Positions 52,361-62,844 are shown, counted from the first letter of the stretch. The stretch is DNA of 64,000 nucleotides from Firmicutes bacterium HGW-Firmicutes-7 (GCA_002841375.1 PGZO01000009.1:1-64000); one strand, 5' to 3'. Made by a program: numbers and translations. Notes: generated by a model not told the origin, from the sequence alone.

Positions 52361-54358
52361 ATGAAATTTAATTTAGCTAAGAGAATTGCACTGTTTGTTG
52401 GAATACTTGTATTTGTTGTTGCTGGAGGATTAGGTACTGCGGCAATTTTACTAAGTTCTAATACGGCACTTGAGGAAGCAGAAAACGGATTGAAGGAAGC
52501 TGCAACGCAAGGAGCGAATGTAGTCGATTCACGATTGCAAATTCGTACCAATGTACTTGTACAGGTTGCTATTCGCATAAGTGAAATGGATATTAATCAA
52601 CAAATTGATACGCTAGCTACAGAAGTAGAGGCATTGGGTTATCTAGATATAGGCATAGTAGATTTACAGGGTAAAACTAAGTATGTCATTAGCGGTGAAG
52701 AAGCAGAACTGGGCGATCGAGAATATGTTCAAAAGGCTTTAAAAGGTGAGGCTTGTTTTTCAAATGTATTGATCAGTAAGGTGACAAACAGCCCAGTGAT
52801 TATGGTTGCTGCACCAATAAAGGTAGACGGTACTATTGTAGGTGCACTTGTTGCTAGAAGAGATGGGGCAGCACTAAATGAGATATCCGATAATATCAAG
52901 TATGGAGAAAAGGGCTATGCATATATATTAGGTATGGATGGTGCTTTTTATGCACACCCAAATAGAGAATTTGTTATAAACCAAATTAGTGTCCTCAAAG
53001 ATATTGAAAGTGATGGTGTGTTTAAAAGTGCAGGAATCGCACTTGAGAAACTGGGCATGGGGAATGCAGGAATCATTGAATATAAGTTGAACTCAGAAGA
53101 ACGAATTGTTGCAATGCAACCTATTCCAAATACTAATTGGATGCTAGGATTGACTGCGCCAAAAGAACATATATTAAAGGGTGTTAGTGAACTATCTCAA
53201 CTACTTATAATCATTTCATTTGTTTTTGTTGTCATAGGTATTGCGGTTGCAATTGTTTTAGGAAGGTCTATTTCAAAACCGATTAAACATGTTGTTGGGA
53301 TTGTAGATCAAATTGCTCAATACGATTTAATATTAGAGGATAATAACAAAGCGCTGGGTTATACAAAAAGAACAGATGAAATAGGGGTTATGGCTAAAGC
53401 CGTTATTTCTCTACAAGAAAACTTAAAAGAATTGATCAAAAATATCGGAGCCACTTCTGAGCAAGTAGCGGCTTCGTCTGAAGAATTAACATCTACAAGT
53501 CAACAGTCAGTTACGGCAGCGGATGAGGTAGCAAGTACCATACAAGAAATTGCAAAAGGCGCAAATGACCAAGCGAAAGATACAGAACAAGGCGCTGTGC
53601 ATGTTGAATTATTGGGTTCAATAATTGAGAAAGATCAAATACTACTTGCTGAGTTAAATGCTTCTGCTGATGAAGTTGAACAATTGAAAAGTGAAGGATT
53701 TGATATCTTAAAGATTTTAATTGAAAAAACACAAATAACAAATCAAACAGCAGTTGAAGTAAGAGACATTATTGTTGATACGAATGAAAGCGCTAGAAAG
53801 ATAGAAGATGCGAGCCAAATGATAAAGAGCATTGCAAATCAAACAAATCTCTTAGCTTTAAATGCAGCAATAGAAGCTGCAAGGGCTGGGGAGGCAGGCA
53901 TGGGCTTTGCAGTTGTAGCAGATGAAATACGAAAGCTCGCTGAACAATCCAATGGATTTACAGAAGAGATTGGCAAGATTATCAAAGAACTGACTAATAA
54001 AAGTGAACAAGCAGTGGATACAATGGAAGAGGTAAGCGGTAGTTTAGCATCACAAGCAGAAAGCGTAGAAATGACCAACACAAAATTTGAAGGTATCGCA
54101 AGTGCTATTGAAACAGTAAAGAGGTCTATAACTGATTTAAATCAATCAAGTAAAGAAATGGGACAGAAGAAAAATGAGATTGTAGGAATCATTGAAAGCT
54201 TATCAGCAATTTCAGAAGAAAATGCAGCAGGTACACAAGAAGCTGCCGCCTCTATTGAAGAACAAACAGCCTCAATGGAGGAGATTGCTAATGCAAGTGA
54301 AAGCTTAGCAAAACTAGCTGAGGAAATGCAAAAAAGTATATCACAGTTTAAGTATTAA
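52361..54358 (+). CDS. Methyl-accepting chemotaxis protein with dCache sensor
   Basis: A 665-residue chemoreceptor. A membrane segment at about 7-29, a periplasm-side dCache-type ligand domain (35-280, with [17 protein letters not shown]), a second segment (about 285-305), a HAMP domain and a cytoplasmic signalling helix pair. The hairpin tip contains [22 protein letters not shown] and [16 protein letters not shown], required for CheA/CheW binding. ATG follows GGAGAAAAGAT. Expression is under a c-di-GMP riboswitch, linking motility behaviour to second-messenger level. Confidence 0.95.
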   Translation: MKFNLAKRIALFVGILVFVVAGGLGTAAILLSSNTALEEAENGLKEAATQGANVVDSRLQIRTNVLVQVAIRISEMDINQQIDTLATEVEALGYLDIGIVDLQGKTKYVISGEEAELGDREYVQKALKGEACFSNVLISKVTNSPVIMVAAPIKVDGTIVGALVARRDGAALNEISDNIKYGEKGYAYILGMDGAFYAHPNREFVINQISVLKDIESDGVFKSAGIALEKLGMGNAGIIEYKLNSEERIVAMQPIPNTNWMLGLTAPKEHILKGVSELSQLLIIISFVFVVIGIAVAIVLGRSISKPIKHVVGIVDQIAQYDLILEDNNKALGYTKRTDEIGVMAKAVISLQENLKELIKNIGATSEQVAASSEELTSTSQQSVTAADEVASTIQEIAKGANDQAKDTEQGAVHVELLGSIIEKDQILLAELNASADEVEQLKSEGFDILKILIEKTQITNQTAVEVRDIIVDTNESARKIEDASQMIKSIANQTNLLALNAAIEAARAGEAGMGFAVVADEIRKLAEQSNGFTEEIGKIIKELTNKSEQAVDTMEEVSGSLASQAESVEMTNTKFEGIASAIETVKRSITDLNQSSKEMGQKKNEIVGIIESLSAISEENAAGTQEAAASIEEQTASMEEIANASESLAKLAEEMQKSISQFKY

Positions 54359-54461
54359 AATAGTTTAGATATTGAAATGAATAAGTTGTATTGGCGCAAC
54401 TTATTCATAATAATTAGCGAATATTAGATTTTGAAAATATTAAAAAATGGAGTAAGTATTG

Positions 54462-55259
54462 ATGAAGAATCATATCAATAAAGTGAATAAGATTGTAATA
54501 AAACTATTATTTCTATTAGCAAATGTAACTGCATTATGTGGAGTGTTTTTTAAGATGCCTATTTTATATGCGGTTTCTATGATATATATTGTTTTAATTA
54601 CACTTGTGGGCATATCAATTTATAAGAAAGCATTCGAGCTTGGCAGTGGATATGTGATCTCATTTGTTATAGGTATTGCTGTTTTGAGTTTTATAAACAA
54701 TACAAACACAGTGTACCTAGTGCTTATACCAATTAGTCTTGCAGGCCTTTATCTGAACATTAAATTATTTATAATGGTAAGCATATTTATGAATAGTATA
54801 TTGGTTATTAAACTGTTATTATTACGGATTTTTGATGATAACCTTGTAATAACACTAATGATTGTAAATGTTATAATATTGATAATGTTTTTTATGACAA
54901 AGTGGGGTACAGAGCTTATAATGACTATAAGCAAAGAGGCGCAGAAAGCAAGTAATTCATTAGATGCATTGGTGAATACGATGCTGCTAATAGATCAAAA
55001 TACCAAGAGATTAAATTTGCAAATATCAAATTGTGAGGTTGAGCTTCAATTAGTAAAGGAAAAAAGTTCTGCTTTGGTAGAAACTGTGGACTCTATCACG
55101 TTAGAGGATATTCTAACAACAATGGAAGAGCAAGATGCATATATTAACACTATATATGATAGAATGCAAGAAATTACTAAATCTTGCACCCACCTTAAAA
55201 GTGTCGTTCAAACAAACGAGAATAACAGAGTTGGAGAAATGCTATTGACAAAAATGTAG
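54462..55259 (+). CDS. Membrane protein with cytoplasmic coiled coil, unknown
   Basis: A 265-residue protein with five or six N-terminal membrane segments (residues about 10-150) and a helical, probably coiled-coil tail (about 160-255, KEAQKASNSLDALVNTM and later helices). It resembles the membrane input half of certain chemoreceptors but has no signalling hairpin. It is about 100 bases downstream of an MCP gene and may be a partner or a truncated receptor. ATG 54462 is used; the TTG just before it is not required. Function unknown. Confidence 0.7.
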   Translation: MKNHINKVNKIVIKLLFLLANVTALCGVFFKMPILYAVSMIYIVLITLVGISIYKKAFELGSGYVISFVIGIAVLSFINNTNTVYLVLIPISLAGLYLNIKLFIMVSIFMNSILVIKLLLLRIFDDNLVITLMIVNVIILIMFFMTKWGTELIMTISKEAQKASNSLDALVNTMLLIDQNTKRLNLQISNCEVELQLVKEKSSALVETVDSITLEDILTTMEEQDAYINTIYDRMQEITKSCTHLKSVVQTNENNRVGEMLLTKM

Positions 55260-55274
55260 GCGAAGGCAAGTATT

Positions 55275-55319
55275 AAACGGTTAAACCAATTAAAATAATT
55301 AATGGGCTTAACCGTTTTT
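55275..55319 (+). terminator. Terminator after coiled-coil membrane protein
   Basis: AAACGGTTAA and TTAACCGTTTTT arms with a weakly structured loop. Confidence 0.75.
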
Positions 55320-55342
55320 GACTTTAAGGTTATAATTTTGTT

Positions 55343-55999
55343 TTAACAACTTTTTTTATTTATTATAAGCGTTTTATAAGTAATATCTAAGGTTTCATGT
55401 TCAACCTTGGTTGGATCAAACTTCAATAGCTTAAAAGTTATCTGAACACAAAAGCCTATTACTAGCGCTGAAATAATTGTTCCTATACCAACCATCCCAC
55501 CAAGTCTCCAACCGAAAAATATCGCTAGAAGTTCTATTGTAGCCCGGCAAACGCCAACTGGAAACCCTGTTTTTCTAGTAAGTGCAACCATTAAACTGTC
55601 TCTTGGTCCGGCTCCAAAGGCAGATCCAATATAAAAGAATGAAGCTAAAGCAATTATAAATAAGCCTAGAATTATCATTATAATCCCATAGATAAAGTTG
55701 GTAGCTAAGGGTATTATACGAAAGTTGAGAAGGATATCCATAAATACACCAATAAGTACCATATTTAAAAGCGTACCAAACCCTAGTTTTTCACCAAGTA
55801 ATACGGTAATAACACCAAGAAGTATTCCTGTTATAATAGAAGCTGTTCCAATACTTATCCCTATTGTTTCAGCTATTCCTACATGGAAAACATCCCATGG
55901 AGCATATCCTATTTGAGCGTTCATTGTAACGACTATTCCAACTGAGAATAGTATATTTCCCCATATTAGTCGTAATAAGCGGAGGTAAAATCGCTTCAT
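55343..55999 (-). CDS. YczE/YitT-type membrane protein
   Basis: A 218-residue membrane protein with about five segments. NAQIGYAPWDVFHVGIAE, GSAFGAGPRDSLMVALTRKTG and a late GTIISALVIGFCVQ match the YczE/YyaS/YitT family of unknown function. Start ATG with AAAGGAG upstream. It is monocistronic on the minus strand, divergent from the MerR gene cluster. Confidence 0.85.
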   Translation of the reverse strand: MKRFYLRLLRLIWGNILFSVGIVVTMNAQIGYAPWDVFHVGIAETIGISIGTASIITGILLGVITVLLGEKLGFGTLLNMVLIGVFMDILLNFRIIPLATNFIYGIIMIILGLFIIALASFFYIGSAFGAGPRDSLMVALTRKTGFPVGVCRATIELLAIFFGWRLGGMVGIGTIISALVIGFCVQITFKLLKFDPTKVEHETLDITYKTLIINKKSC

Positions 56000-56155
56000 G
56001 TTAAAATCTCCTTTCTAAAATCCTTTGAGTTGATAAGATTAGTTATAAAAATTGGCTGACGGTTTAGTAAGTAGATTCAAAAATAGCGTAATGAAAATTT
56101 ACATTAACTCTATTATAGCGTTATAAACCGTAAAGTCAACAAAATATGCTCGTTT

Positions 56156-56431
56156 ATGCCCAAAGGTAATATCATGGGGTTAATTTGTGGTATCAAAGGA
56201 GCTATATTACCACCTGCTTATATATACCTCATGAAAATGATAGATACTTCAAAATTTCCTTGTGGTACTAAAAAAAGTATCATATACTTTACCTATGATG
56301 CAGGTTACCTCAGAGAGAAATATGGCAATTTTAGAGCGATAAAAGCTGATAAGGATATTTCGTTTTCTGCTTATATATATATAGGATATCTCGAGGATGT
56401 AAAAATGTATTTGGACTTACGAGGATGTTGA
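56156..56431 (+). pseudogene. Possible degenerate open frame, 91 codons
   Basis: An open frame without a ribosome site at its ATG, starting inside the region divergent from yczE. The predicted peptide has no recognisable domain. Could be a remnant of a displaced gene or chance. The MerR gene follows. Confidence 0.25.
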
Positions 56432-56476
56432 TATGCCTCAGACTTGGTGAGGATGCAAAAAGGAGAACATATTACG

Positions 56477-57028
56477 ATGGATTACGCTATCAGTCACTTA
56501 TGTAAACGATTTAATCTCTCTAGAAGTACGATATTATATTATGATACTATTGGGCTTTTAAAGCCTTCCTCTAGAGGGACCAATAATTATAGAAAGTATT
56601 CAGATGAGGATGTAAAGAAATTGGAGGAAATATGCAAATATCGTCAGATAGGCATACCCCTAGAAGACATCAAGGGCCTATTGGCAGCATCCGAAGGTAT
56701 AATAAAAAAGACCCTTGAGGAAAGACTTGACGAATTAAATATTCAAATAAGTAGAATTAGAAATCAGTACCATTTGATTATAAATATACTGAAGAATGAG
56801 GATTTGTTGAAAAGACTGCAAATTGTTGAAAAAGATACACTAGTACAAATATTAACTTTAGCAGGACTAAATGAAGGTGATATGGATATGCTTCATGCAA
56901 AAGTAGAAAAGATGTCTCCCGAAGGTCACCAAATTTTTTTAGAGGCATTGGGAATTGAGAATGAAGAGATTATCGAGATAAGAGAATATGCTAGAAGGTT
57001 AATGAAAAATTCTACTGGAATAACTTGA
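56477..57028 (+). CDS. MerR-family regulator
   Basis: A 183-residue MerR regulator: N-terminal winged helix (YAISHLCKRFNLSRSTILYYDTIGLLKPS, then NNYRKYSDEDVKKLEEICKYR) and a coiled dimerisation helix (about 75-110). The C-terminal effector region is without recognised binding residues. The start is ATG 56477 with AAAAGGAG; the frame opens at 56444. It precedes an MFS exporter by 48 bases and probably controls it in answer to a toxic compound. Confidence 0.85.
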   Translation: MDYAISHLCKRFNLSRSTILYYDTIGLLKPSSRGTNNYRKYSDEDVKKLEEICKYRQIGIPLEDIKGLLAASEGIIKKTLEERLDELNIQISRIRNQYHLIINILKNEDLLKRLQIVEKDTLVQILTLAGLNEGDMDMLHAKVEKMSPEGHQIFLEALGIENEEIIEIREYARRLMKNSTGIT

Positions 57029-57088
57029 CCTGACTATAACTTCATAGTTTATTATCTTCTTTATATTGAAAGGAAGATGGTGAAGTAT

Positions 57089-58309
57089 ATGAATAAAAAT
57101 AAGAGTTTTTTACTACTCTGGACAGGCAAATTTGTATCTGAATTAGGCGATAAGTTTTATGCCATCTCAATGGCGTGGTGGATTCTTGAAGAAAGTGGAT
57201 CGCCAATAAACATGGGACTTTATCTTGCTTTTTCTATTTTTCCGGGTATATTAGCAGGTATTTTTGCAGGTGCCTATATTGATCGCTTAAGCCCAAAAAA
57301 GCTTTTAATTATTATGGATGCAATTAGAGGCATAATTATATTCTGTATGGCGTGGCTTTATTTTACTGGAAATCTCAATATATGGCACGCATTCTTATCG
57401 GCTATGCTAGTTTCAATCGCCTCGTCATTTTTTAACCCAGCCGTTATAACCATTATTCCACGATTAGTGGATAAAGAATCATTAACAAAAGCCAATTCAT
57501 TTATACAGATGGTAGATGGTATTGCAACTGTAATTGGCCCAGTTATTGGAGCGGGAGTAGCAATTTTACATGGATTTACCTGGGTATTTGCATTAAATGG
57601 TCTCTCTTTTTTATTATCTGCTTTATTTGAATGTTTTATAAAAGTTAGGGCAAAAGAGCAATCTGTGAATTTGACGAATACATCTATTCTTGAAGATATT
57701 AAGGAAGGTTTTAAGTATTTAAAACAAAATCCAAATATGATTAGAATAATGTTAATTATAGGTTTTGCACATTTTTTTATTGGTGCAATTGTTATTACCA
57801 TGCCTTTTATTGCAAAATCTATAGATGGTAATGGTATTCAAGCGTTAGGGTATATGGAAATGGCATTAGGGCTAGGATTTATTATTGGCGCAATGATAAC
57901 AAGTAGTAAGAAAACAGTATCTTTGAAAATAAATAGATTATTTGGTTTTTTAATTACGGTTGGACTATGTTTTATTTGTATTGGCGTAGTTTCTCTACAG
58001 TTAATAAACGACTTAATACTATATGTAATAATAATATTTATTGTTGGCTTTGCGATAGTAAATGCATCTATTTACTGGCAAACATTTATTCAAAGTAGTA
58101 CACCAGAGAACATGCTTGGTAGAATGTCGGCTATATCATCACTTGTTGGAGATGCCACATTACCAATTTCTTTTACTCTGTTTGGAATTTTATTGGATTT
58201 AATTCAATTTGAATATTTGATGATATTTAGTGGTTTTATTTTAGTAGTATTTTTCTTGAAAAATGCGATGAGTGAATATCGAAATGATATAAGTACTATG
58301 AATAGCTAA
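57089..58309 (+). CDS. MFS transporter, drug-efflux type
   Basis: A 406-residue membrane transporter with 12 predicted segments of the MFS group that includes macrolide exporters (MefA-like). LLLWTGKFVSELGDKFYAISMAWWI at the start and GAYIDRLSPKKLLIIMD in loop 2-3 with the acidic/basic pattern of the family are visible. It is likely co-transcribed with the MerR gene 60 bases upstream. Substrate unknown. Start ATG 57089 preferred; 57077 is possible. Confidence 0.88.
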   Translation: MNKNKSFLLLWTGKFVSELGDKFYAISMAWWILEESGSPINMGLYLAFSIFPGILAGIFAGAYIDRLSPKKLLIIMDAIRGIIIFCMAWLYFTGNLNIWHAFLSAMLVSIASSFFNPAVITIIPRLVDKESLTKANSFIQMVDGIATVIGPVIGAGVAILHGFTWVFALNGLSFLLSALFECFIKVRAKEQSVNLTNTSILEDIKEGFKYLKQNPNMIRIMLIIGFAHFFIGAIVITMPFIAKSIDGNGIQALGYMEMALGLGFIIGAMITSSKKTVSLKINRLFGFLITVGLCFICIGVVSLQLINDLILYVIIIFIVGFAIVNASIYWQTFIQSSTPENMLGRMSAISSLVGDATLPISFTLFGILLDLIQFEYLMIFSGFILVVFFLKNAMSEYRNDISTMNS

Positions 58310-58358
58310 TAAAATAATTTCTAAGGAACAAATAGTAGGAAAAATAATTATAAAAGTA

Positions 58359-58389
58359 TTGACTGTAAACCTTGTTTATACTTTAATAT
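58359..58389 (+). promoter_or_regulatory. MerR-type promoter with 19-base spacer
   Basis: TTGACT (58359-58364) and TAATAT (58384-58389) are 19 bases apart, the long spacing typical for MerR control. The spacer holds the dyad TAAAC-CTT-GTTTA. It precedes the MerR-RDD gene, so autoregulation is likely. Confidence 0.8.
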
Positions 58390-58414
58390 AGATAATAAAA
58401 GGGGAGATGATATT

Positions 58415-59845
58415 ATGACCATAAAAGAAATCGAAGAAGTGTTATATATGAGTAGATCTAACATTCGATTTTATGAAAAAGAGGGATTGTTAGAACCTCA
58501 AAGAGATAACAATGGATATCGAGATTACACAGAAAAAGATTTAGATACTTTAAGAAAAATTAAATTGTTTCGACAGCTACATCTTTCTGTCGCTACAATC
58601 AAGCAAGTCCAGCAAGGAGAACAAGCGCTTTCTGATGCGATTCAAGACAAAATAGAGGAACTCAATTCTGATATTTCAGATTATATGCTAGCACAAAAGA
58701 TTTGCCAATATATAAAGAATGATGATGCTAAGTATGGAGATATAGATGCGCAAAAATATTTAAAAGAACTTCATACATTAACAAATAAAGATACGACATA
58801 CTTTTCCATCCAAAACGATAAAATAGCCATAGTTCCACATCCATGGAGGCGTTATTTTGCAAGAACATTAGATCTAGCTTTTTATGGGTTGATTTGGATT
58901 GCTTTTTCTTATTTGGTACTTCGCTGGAACCAAGGTGCAGGGTTCATCATATCATTGATTAACGCATATATTTCCATTGGACTGATGCTCGTGATTGAAC
59001 CTCTTCTACTTTCCACCTGGGGTACCACTCTTGGCAAATGGGTATTTGGTCTGGTTATTAGAAATATAAACGGTAAAAAACTTACTTACCGTCAGGCATA
59101 TCAACGTACCTTCGGCGTATTTAGTATAGGTATGGGATACAATATACCTATCTATAACATTATTCGAGAGATTAAATGCTATGGTGCTTGTGATCAAGAA
59201 GCTATGTCTTGGGAAGAGGATTTTACTTATTTGATAAAGGACATAAAGCTATTTCGTGCAATTGCTTATGTTGGATTAACGATTGCCATATCTGCAATAG
59301 GCATTTTGGTTATTCTACAGGCACAGATGCCGATTCACCGTGGCAATATCACAGCAGAGCAATACTATGAAAATTGCAATGATATCATGTCGTATTCAAA
59401 GATTGATTATGGTAAATCATTAAATAAACAGGGGAAATGGGTGGAAAATGATTCGGATGGAATCGTTATAATAGAATTGAGCTCTATTCCACTTCCAGAA
59501 CATGAACTTATAATCTCTGAGGGTATAATTAAGGAAGTAAAAATAGAGATTGAAACTGATACAAATGAATGGATTAGTGATTGTATTAATCAGAAATATA
59601 TTGCCGTTATGTCATTTCTTGCAGCGCAAAAAGAAATGAATGGCATTCGTTTGTATAGAAGTGGTATAGTGGATAAGATTAACAATGGATTTAGAGACTA
59701 TTCATTTGTTGAAGGGGGTATTAGGGTAACCAATAAGGTTGAATATAGGGGTTACGAGTTATTTGGTGATCAGCATCTTTTTCCCATAGAAGGAGAAAAG
59801 CAGTACTATCACATGGTATTCACCCTTGAGAAGATTGCACCATAA
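58415..59845 (+). CDS. MerR-HTH fused to RDD membrane domain
   Basis: A 476-residue unusual fusion. Residues 1-100 are a MerR winged helix plus coiled helix (KEIEEVLYMSRSNIRFYEKEGLL, NGYRDYTEKDLDTLRKIKLFRQ). Residues about 140-300 form an RDD domain with four hydrophobic segments and motifs WRRYFARTLDLAFY, and GTTLGKWVFGLVIRN. The C-terminal third is soluble and follows a last membrane segment near 285-300, so it is likely outside the cell. It could be a one-component membrane sensor that binds its own promoter. ATG follows AAAGGGGAG. Confidence 0.85.
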   Translation: MTIKEIEEVLYMSRSNIRFYEKEGLLEPQRDNNGYRDYTEKDLDTLRKIKLFRQLHLSVATIKQVQQGEQALSDAIQDKIEELNSDISDYMLAQKICQYIKNDDAKYGDIDAQKYLKELHTLTNKDTTYFSIQNDKIAIVPHPWRRYFARTLDLAFYGLIWIAFSYLVLRWNQGAGFIISLINAYISIGLMLVIEPLLLSTWGTTLGKWVFGLVIRNINGKKLTYRQAYQRTFGVFSIGMGYNIPIYNIIREIKCYGACDQEAMSWEEDFTYLIKDIKLFRAIAYVGLTIAISAIGILVILQAQMPIHRGNITAEQYYENCNDIMSYSKIDYGKSLNKQGKWVENDSDGIVIIELSSIPLPEHELIISEGIIKEVKIEIETDTNEWISDCINQKYIAVMSFLAAQKEMNGIRLYRSGIVDKINNGFRDYSFVEGGIRVTNKVEYRGYELFGDQHLFPIEGEKQYYHMVFTLEKIAP

Positions 59846-59878
59846 TGAACATATCAATTAAGTAGAAATACATAGAAA

Positions 59879-59908
59879 CCAAGGATACCAATGATGGTAT
59901 CCTTGATC
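59879..59908. terminator. Hairpin between convergent genes
   Basis: CCAAGGATACCA and TGGTATCCTTG arms with a short loop. The T-run is poor on both strands, so termination efficiency is uncertain. Confidence 0.5.
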
Positions 59909-59983
59909 AGACGAAGCCTTTGCGAAAGCAACGTCAGAAAATAAGTCCATCTTCCTATCCATACGTTCCTGTTCATTTTTTTG

Positions 59984-60685
59984 CTATGAGCAAAACTTAT
60001 ATCCGACACCCTTAATAGTTTGAATTAGTGAAGGATTCTGGGGATCAAGTTCTATTTTTTTCCTAATGTTACTTATATGAACCATCACTGTTCGGATATC
60101 TCCATAGCTCTCGGTACCCCAGATGGCATAATATAACTGCTCATTCGTGTATACAGTATTTGGATTTTGCATAAGGAATGAAAGAAGCTGAAATTCTTTA
60201 TTTGTATGAATAATCGGTTGACCATTCGCTACGATAGAATAAGTATCGAGATTAATTGTTATTCCTGGATAAGTGATTATGCTATTCTTAGAATTTGAAT
60301 AACTTAAGGTATCTAACAGGCGGTTTCTACGTAGATGAGCTTTTACCCTCGCAACCAATTCAATCGATTCAAATGGCTTTCCCATGTAGTCGTCACCACC
60401 TGCAATAAGACCTATTGACTTATCTTCTGCGGTAGACTTACTACTGAGAAATATAATAGGAGTGGAACTTGTTTTCCTTATTTCTTGACATACTTCTATA
60501 CCATCTAAGTATGGAAGAACCATATCTAAAACAATCAAATCTAATGGAGTAGAAAGAGCATGTTCTAATGCTTGCTTTCCATCTGAAGCCAAGATAACAT
60601 TATAACCTTCTCGTTCTAAATACAAAGAAATAATTTCTCTAATATCTGAATCATCATCTACAACTAATATTGTTTCTCCTGCCAT
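59984..60685 (-). CDS. OmpR-family response regulator
   Basis: A 233-residue two-component regulator. The receiver domain has Asp-Asp at ILVVDDDSD, phospho-acceptor Asp in LIVLDMVLPY, and Thr/Lys in FLSSK and GKPF. The C-terminal winged helix has YTNEQLYYAIWG and VMVHISNIRKKIE, PSLIQTIKGVGYKF. It is paired with the histidine kinase gene, with which it overlaps by a base or so. Function unknown. Confidence 0.94.
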   Translation of the reverse strand: MAGETILVVDDDSDIREIISLYLEREGYNVILASDGKQALEHALSTPLDLIVLDMVLPYLDGIEVCQEIRKTSSTPIIFLSSKSTAEDKSIGLIAGGDDYMGKPFESIELVARVKAHLRRNRLLDTLSYSNSKNSIITYPGITINLDTYSIVANGQPIIHTNKEFQLLSFLMQNPNTVYTNEQLYYAIWGTESYGDIRTVMVHISNIRKKIELDPQNPSLIQTIKGVGYKFCS

Positions 60686-62844
60686 TATTGTTCCTCCTTA
60701 TGATCAATAGAGTTTATATTACAAATAGGTAATGAAACAAAAAATTGGCTTCCTTTATCTTGTTCACTTAGTACCCATATTTTCCCGTTATGGTATTCCA
60801 ATATTTCCTTAACAATGGCTAATCCTAATCCTGTACCTTTCGTATTTGTTCCATGTGCTTTTGGAAGTGTATAGAAACGTTCAAAGATATGTGGAAGATC
60901 TTCTTTTGCAATCCCAATTCCGGTATCTGAAACGACAATAATTAAGTTTTTATAATCAAAGTCTATATAAAACTTAAGATCAAGATGTCCTTCTTCGGGT
61001 GTGTATTTAATTGCATTATTAAATAAATTAGTCAATACGCGTTCTATACGTTGATAATCAATACGTACATATAATGAATCTAAGTCAGAGGTCTCATCCT
61101 GCCAACAAGGAGGGTACTCAATATTAAAAATCACCTTTTCATTCAACGTATCATAGTAGCATTTATCTGCAAGATTTCTAATTATTTGTTTCAATGGAAA
61201 AAGTTCGTATTGTAACGCTAATTGTCGTGATTGTAATTGTGATAAATCAAATAATTCATGTACCATATGGTTTAAATGATCAACTTTATCATTAATTCTT
61301 GTGAGGTATTTTTGCTGCTTATCCGGTTGGGTGACAACCCCATCTAATATAGCATTTGTATAACCCTTTATTGTAGTTAAAGGTGATCGTAAGTCGTGAG
61401 ATAGATTTTGCATTAAACCTTGAAGAGATGATTTTGATTTTGAAAGCGTTAAATAGGCTTCGGATAACTCTTCTTTTGATTTTTCCAAAGCAAGGGTTCG
61501 ATCGTGAACTTGTTCTTCTAATGTCGAATTGATTTGTTGAAGTTGCTCGGACAATAGTTCAACATTAGTAAAGCTTTTCGAGGATTTTTTAGCTAATACT
61601 AAAGATTGGGTAAATATAAATATCAACAAACCCCAGGAAGAGAGATTGCCTCTAGTTACATAACTTCTCATAAAGTGATTGCTAGAATCTGCTAACAAAA
61701 CACTTAGGAAGATCATATCATTAACTGTAAATAGAATTAAAATTGTAACACCAAGACCGATTAAATAGGACCCTTCTCTTTTTTTAATGCATGAAATGAT
61801 AACTATATATAGCGCATATGAAAAAGTTAAAATTGAGAACACCTGATATAGTGGATTAAATTGACTAAATATTTTTACAGGTGTGAATAAAACCAACAAA
61901 CCAAAGCCTATGGCAATGGTTTTTATTATGGTAATGATTTTTTTAGAGGTATCCTGTGGAAAAGTTTCTTTTAAAAACTGAAAGACCAAAGGAACACCTA
62001 GATAATAAGCTAGCGTTTGCAATTTATGAGCGATCTCCCAACTAAAATCAGGAAAAAGTTGTATAAAATATATTTCACCAACTAATATAGTTCTAGCACT
62101 GATTAATAATGAATAGATGCCAAAGTACAAGGTAGACCTATCTTTAGTTCTAAATAAAAACAGTGAAATATGATAAAATCCAATAATAAATAAACCACCA
62201 AATAAAAATAGTTCAAGGGTAAGATTTTTAGTGCGCACCTCGCTAATTTGAGAGGTGGATCCTATTTGAATGCTTTCTAAGATGCCACCACTACGGTGAC
62301 GAAAGTTAGATACTTGAATAACAAATTCAATTGTATCCGATTCAGGGCTTATGTACTCGACCTGGGGTAAATATTGAGGAATCATTGAAGTATAATCAAT
62401 ACCTACTTTACCACTTGACGCAATCAATTCCTCATTAGCCCAAAGCGTATAAGCAGTAAAAATTCTAGGAATCTTAATGCTTAATATATCAGTACTTGTA
62501 TGTTTAACTGTAAGCCGATAGGTTGCATAGCCATCACCTGAGAGGATATGATCGTTAAGTATATATTTATTCCAAGCTCTAGGGAGTATGATGTGTTCAT
62601 TTTTTTCTGAGAAATCTGTTCGTGCAAAATCTTTAGGAGTAAGAAACTCTTGCCAATAAAATTCCCATTCGCCATCCAATGCAACAAGTCCATTTTGCTT
62701 AAAATTCCAATCAGATAAATCTAGTAGTCCATTGACTGCGTGGGGCTGAGCTACTGGTTTAGAAGTATTAGATGGAAATGCTGATTGAAGTACAATAAAA
62801 CATAAGGAGAGTATAATTATAGTCATAATTAATTTTCTTGACAT
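60685..62844 (-). CDS. Membrane histidine kinase with 7TMR-DISM sensor
   Basis: A 719-residue kinase. An N-terminal segment is followed by an extracellular beta-sandwich of the DISMED2 type (WEFYWQEFL, about 55-195), seven membrane segments (about 205-425), a coiled region, HisKA with NLSHDLRSPLTTIKGY and an ATPase domain with NLFNNAIKYT, DTGIGIAKEDLPHIFERFY and GTGLGLAIVKEI. It autophosphorylates and passes phosphate to the adjacent regulator. Start ATG 62844 after AGGAAGG; nine further codons lie upstream. Ligand unknown, possibly a carbohydrate. Confidence 0.93.
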   Translation of the reverse strand: MSRKLIMTIIILSLCFIVLQSAFPSNTSKPVAQPHAVNGLLDLSDWNFKQNGLVALDGEWEFYWQEFLTPKDFARTDFSEKNEHIILPRAWNKYILNDHILSGDGYATYRLTVKHTSTDILSIKIPRIFTAYTLWANEELIASSGKVGIDYTSMIPQYLPQVEYISPESDTIEFVIQVSNFRHRSGGILESIQIGSTSQISEVRTKNLTLELFLFGGLFIIGFYHISLFLFRTKDRSTLYFGIYSLLISARTILVGEIYFIQLFPDFSWEIAHKLQTLAYYLGVPLVFQFLKETFPQDTSKKIITIIKTIAIGFGLLVLFTPVKIFSQFNPLYQVFSILTFSYALYIVIISCIKKREGSYLIGLGVTILILFTVNDMIFLSVLLADSSNHFMRSYVTRGNLSSWGLLIFIFTQSLVLAKKSSKSFTNVELLSEQLQQINSTLEEQVHDRTLALEKSKEELSEAYLTLSKSKSSLQGLMQNLSHDLRSPLTTIKGYTNAILDGVVTQPDKQQKYLTRINDKVDHLNHMVHELFDLSQLQSRQLALQYELFPLKQIIRNLADKCYYDTLNEKVIFNIEYPPCWQDETSDLDSLYVRIDYQRIERVLTNLFNNAIKYTPEEGHLDLKFYIDFDYKNLIIVVSDTGIGIAKEDLPHIFERFYTLPKAHGTNTKGTGLGLAIVKEILEYHNGKIWVLSEQDKGSQFFVSLPICNINSIDHKEEQ

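Noticed and set aside
57358-57801. Minus-strand open frame of 147 codons inside the MFS gene
   Set aside because: Antisense shadow; the plus-strand product is a clear MFS protein.
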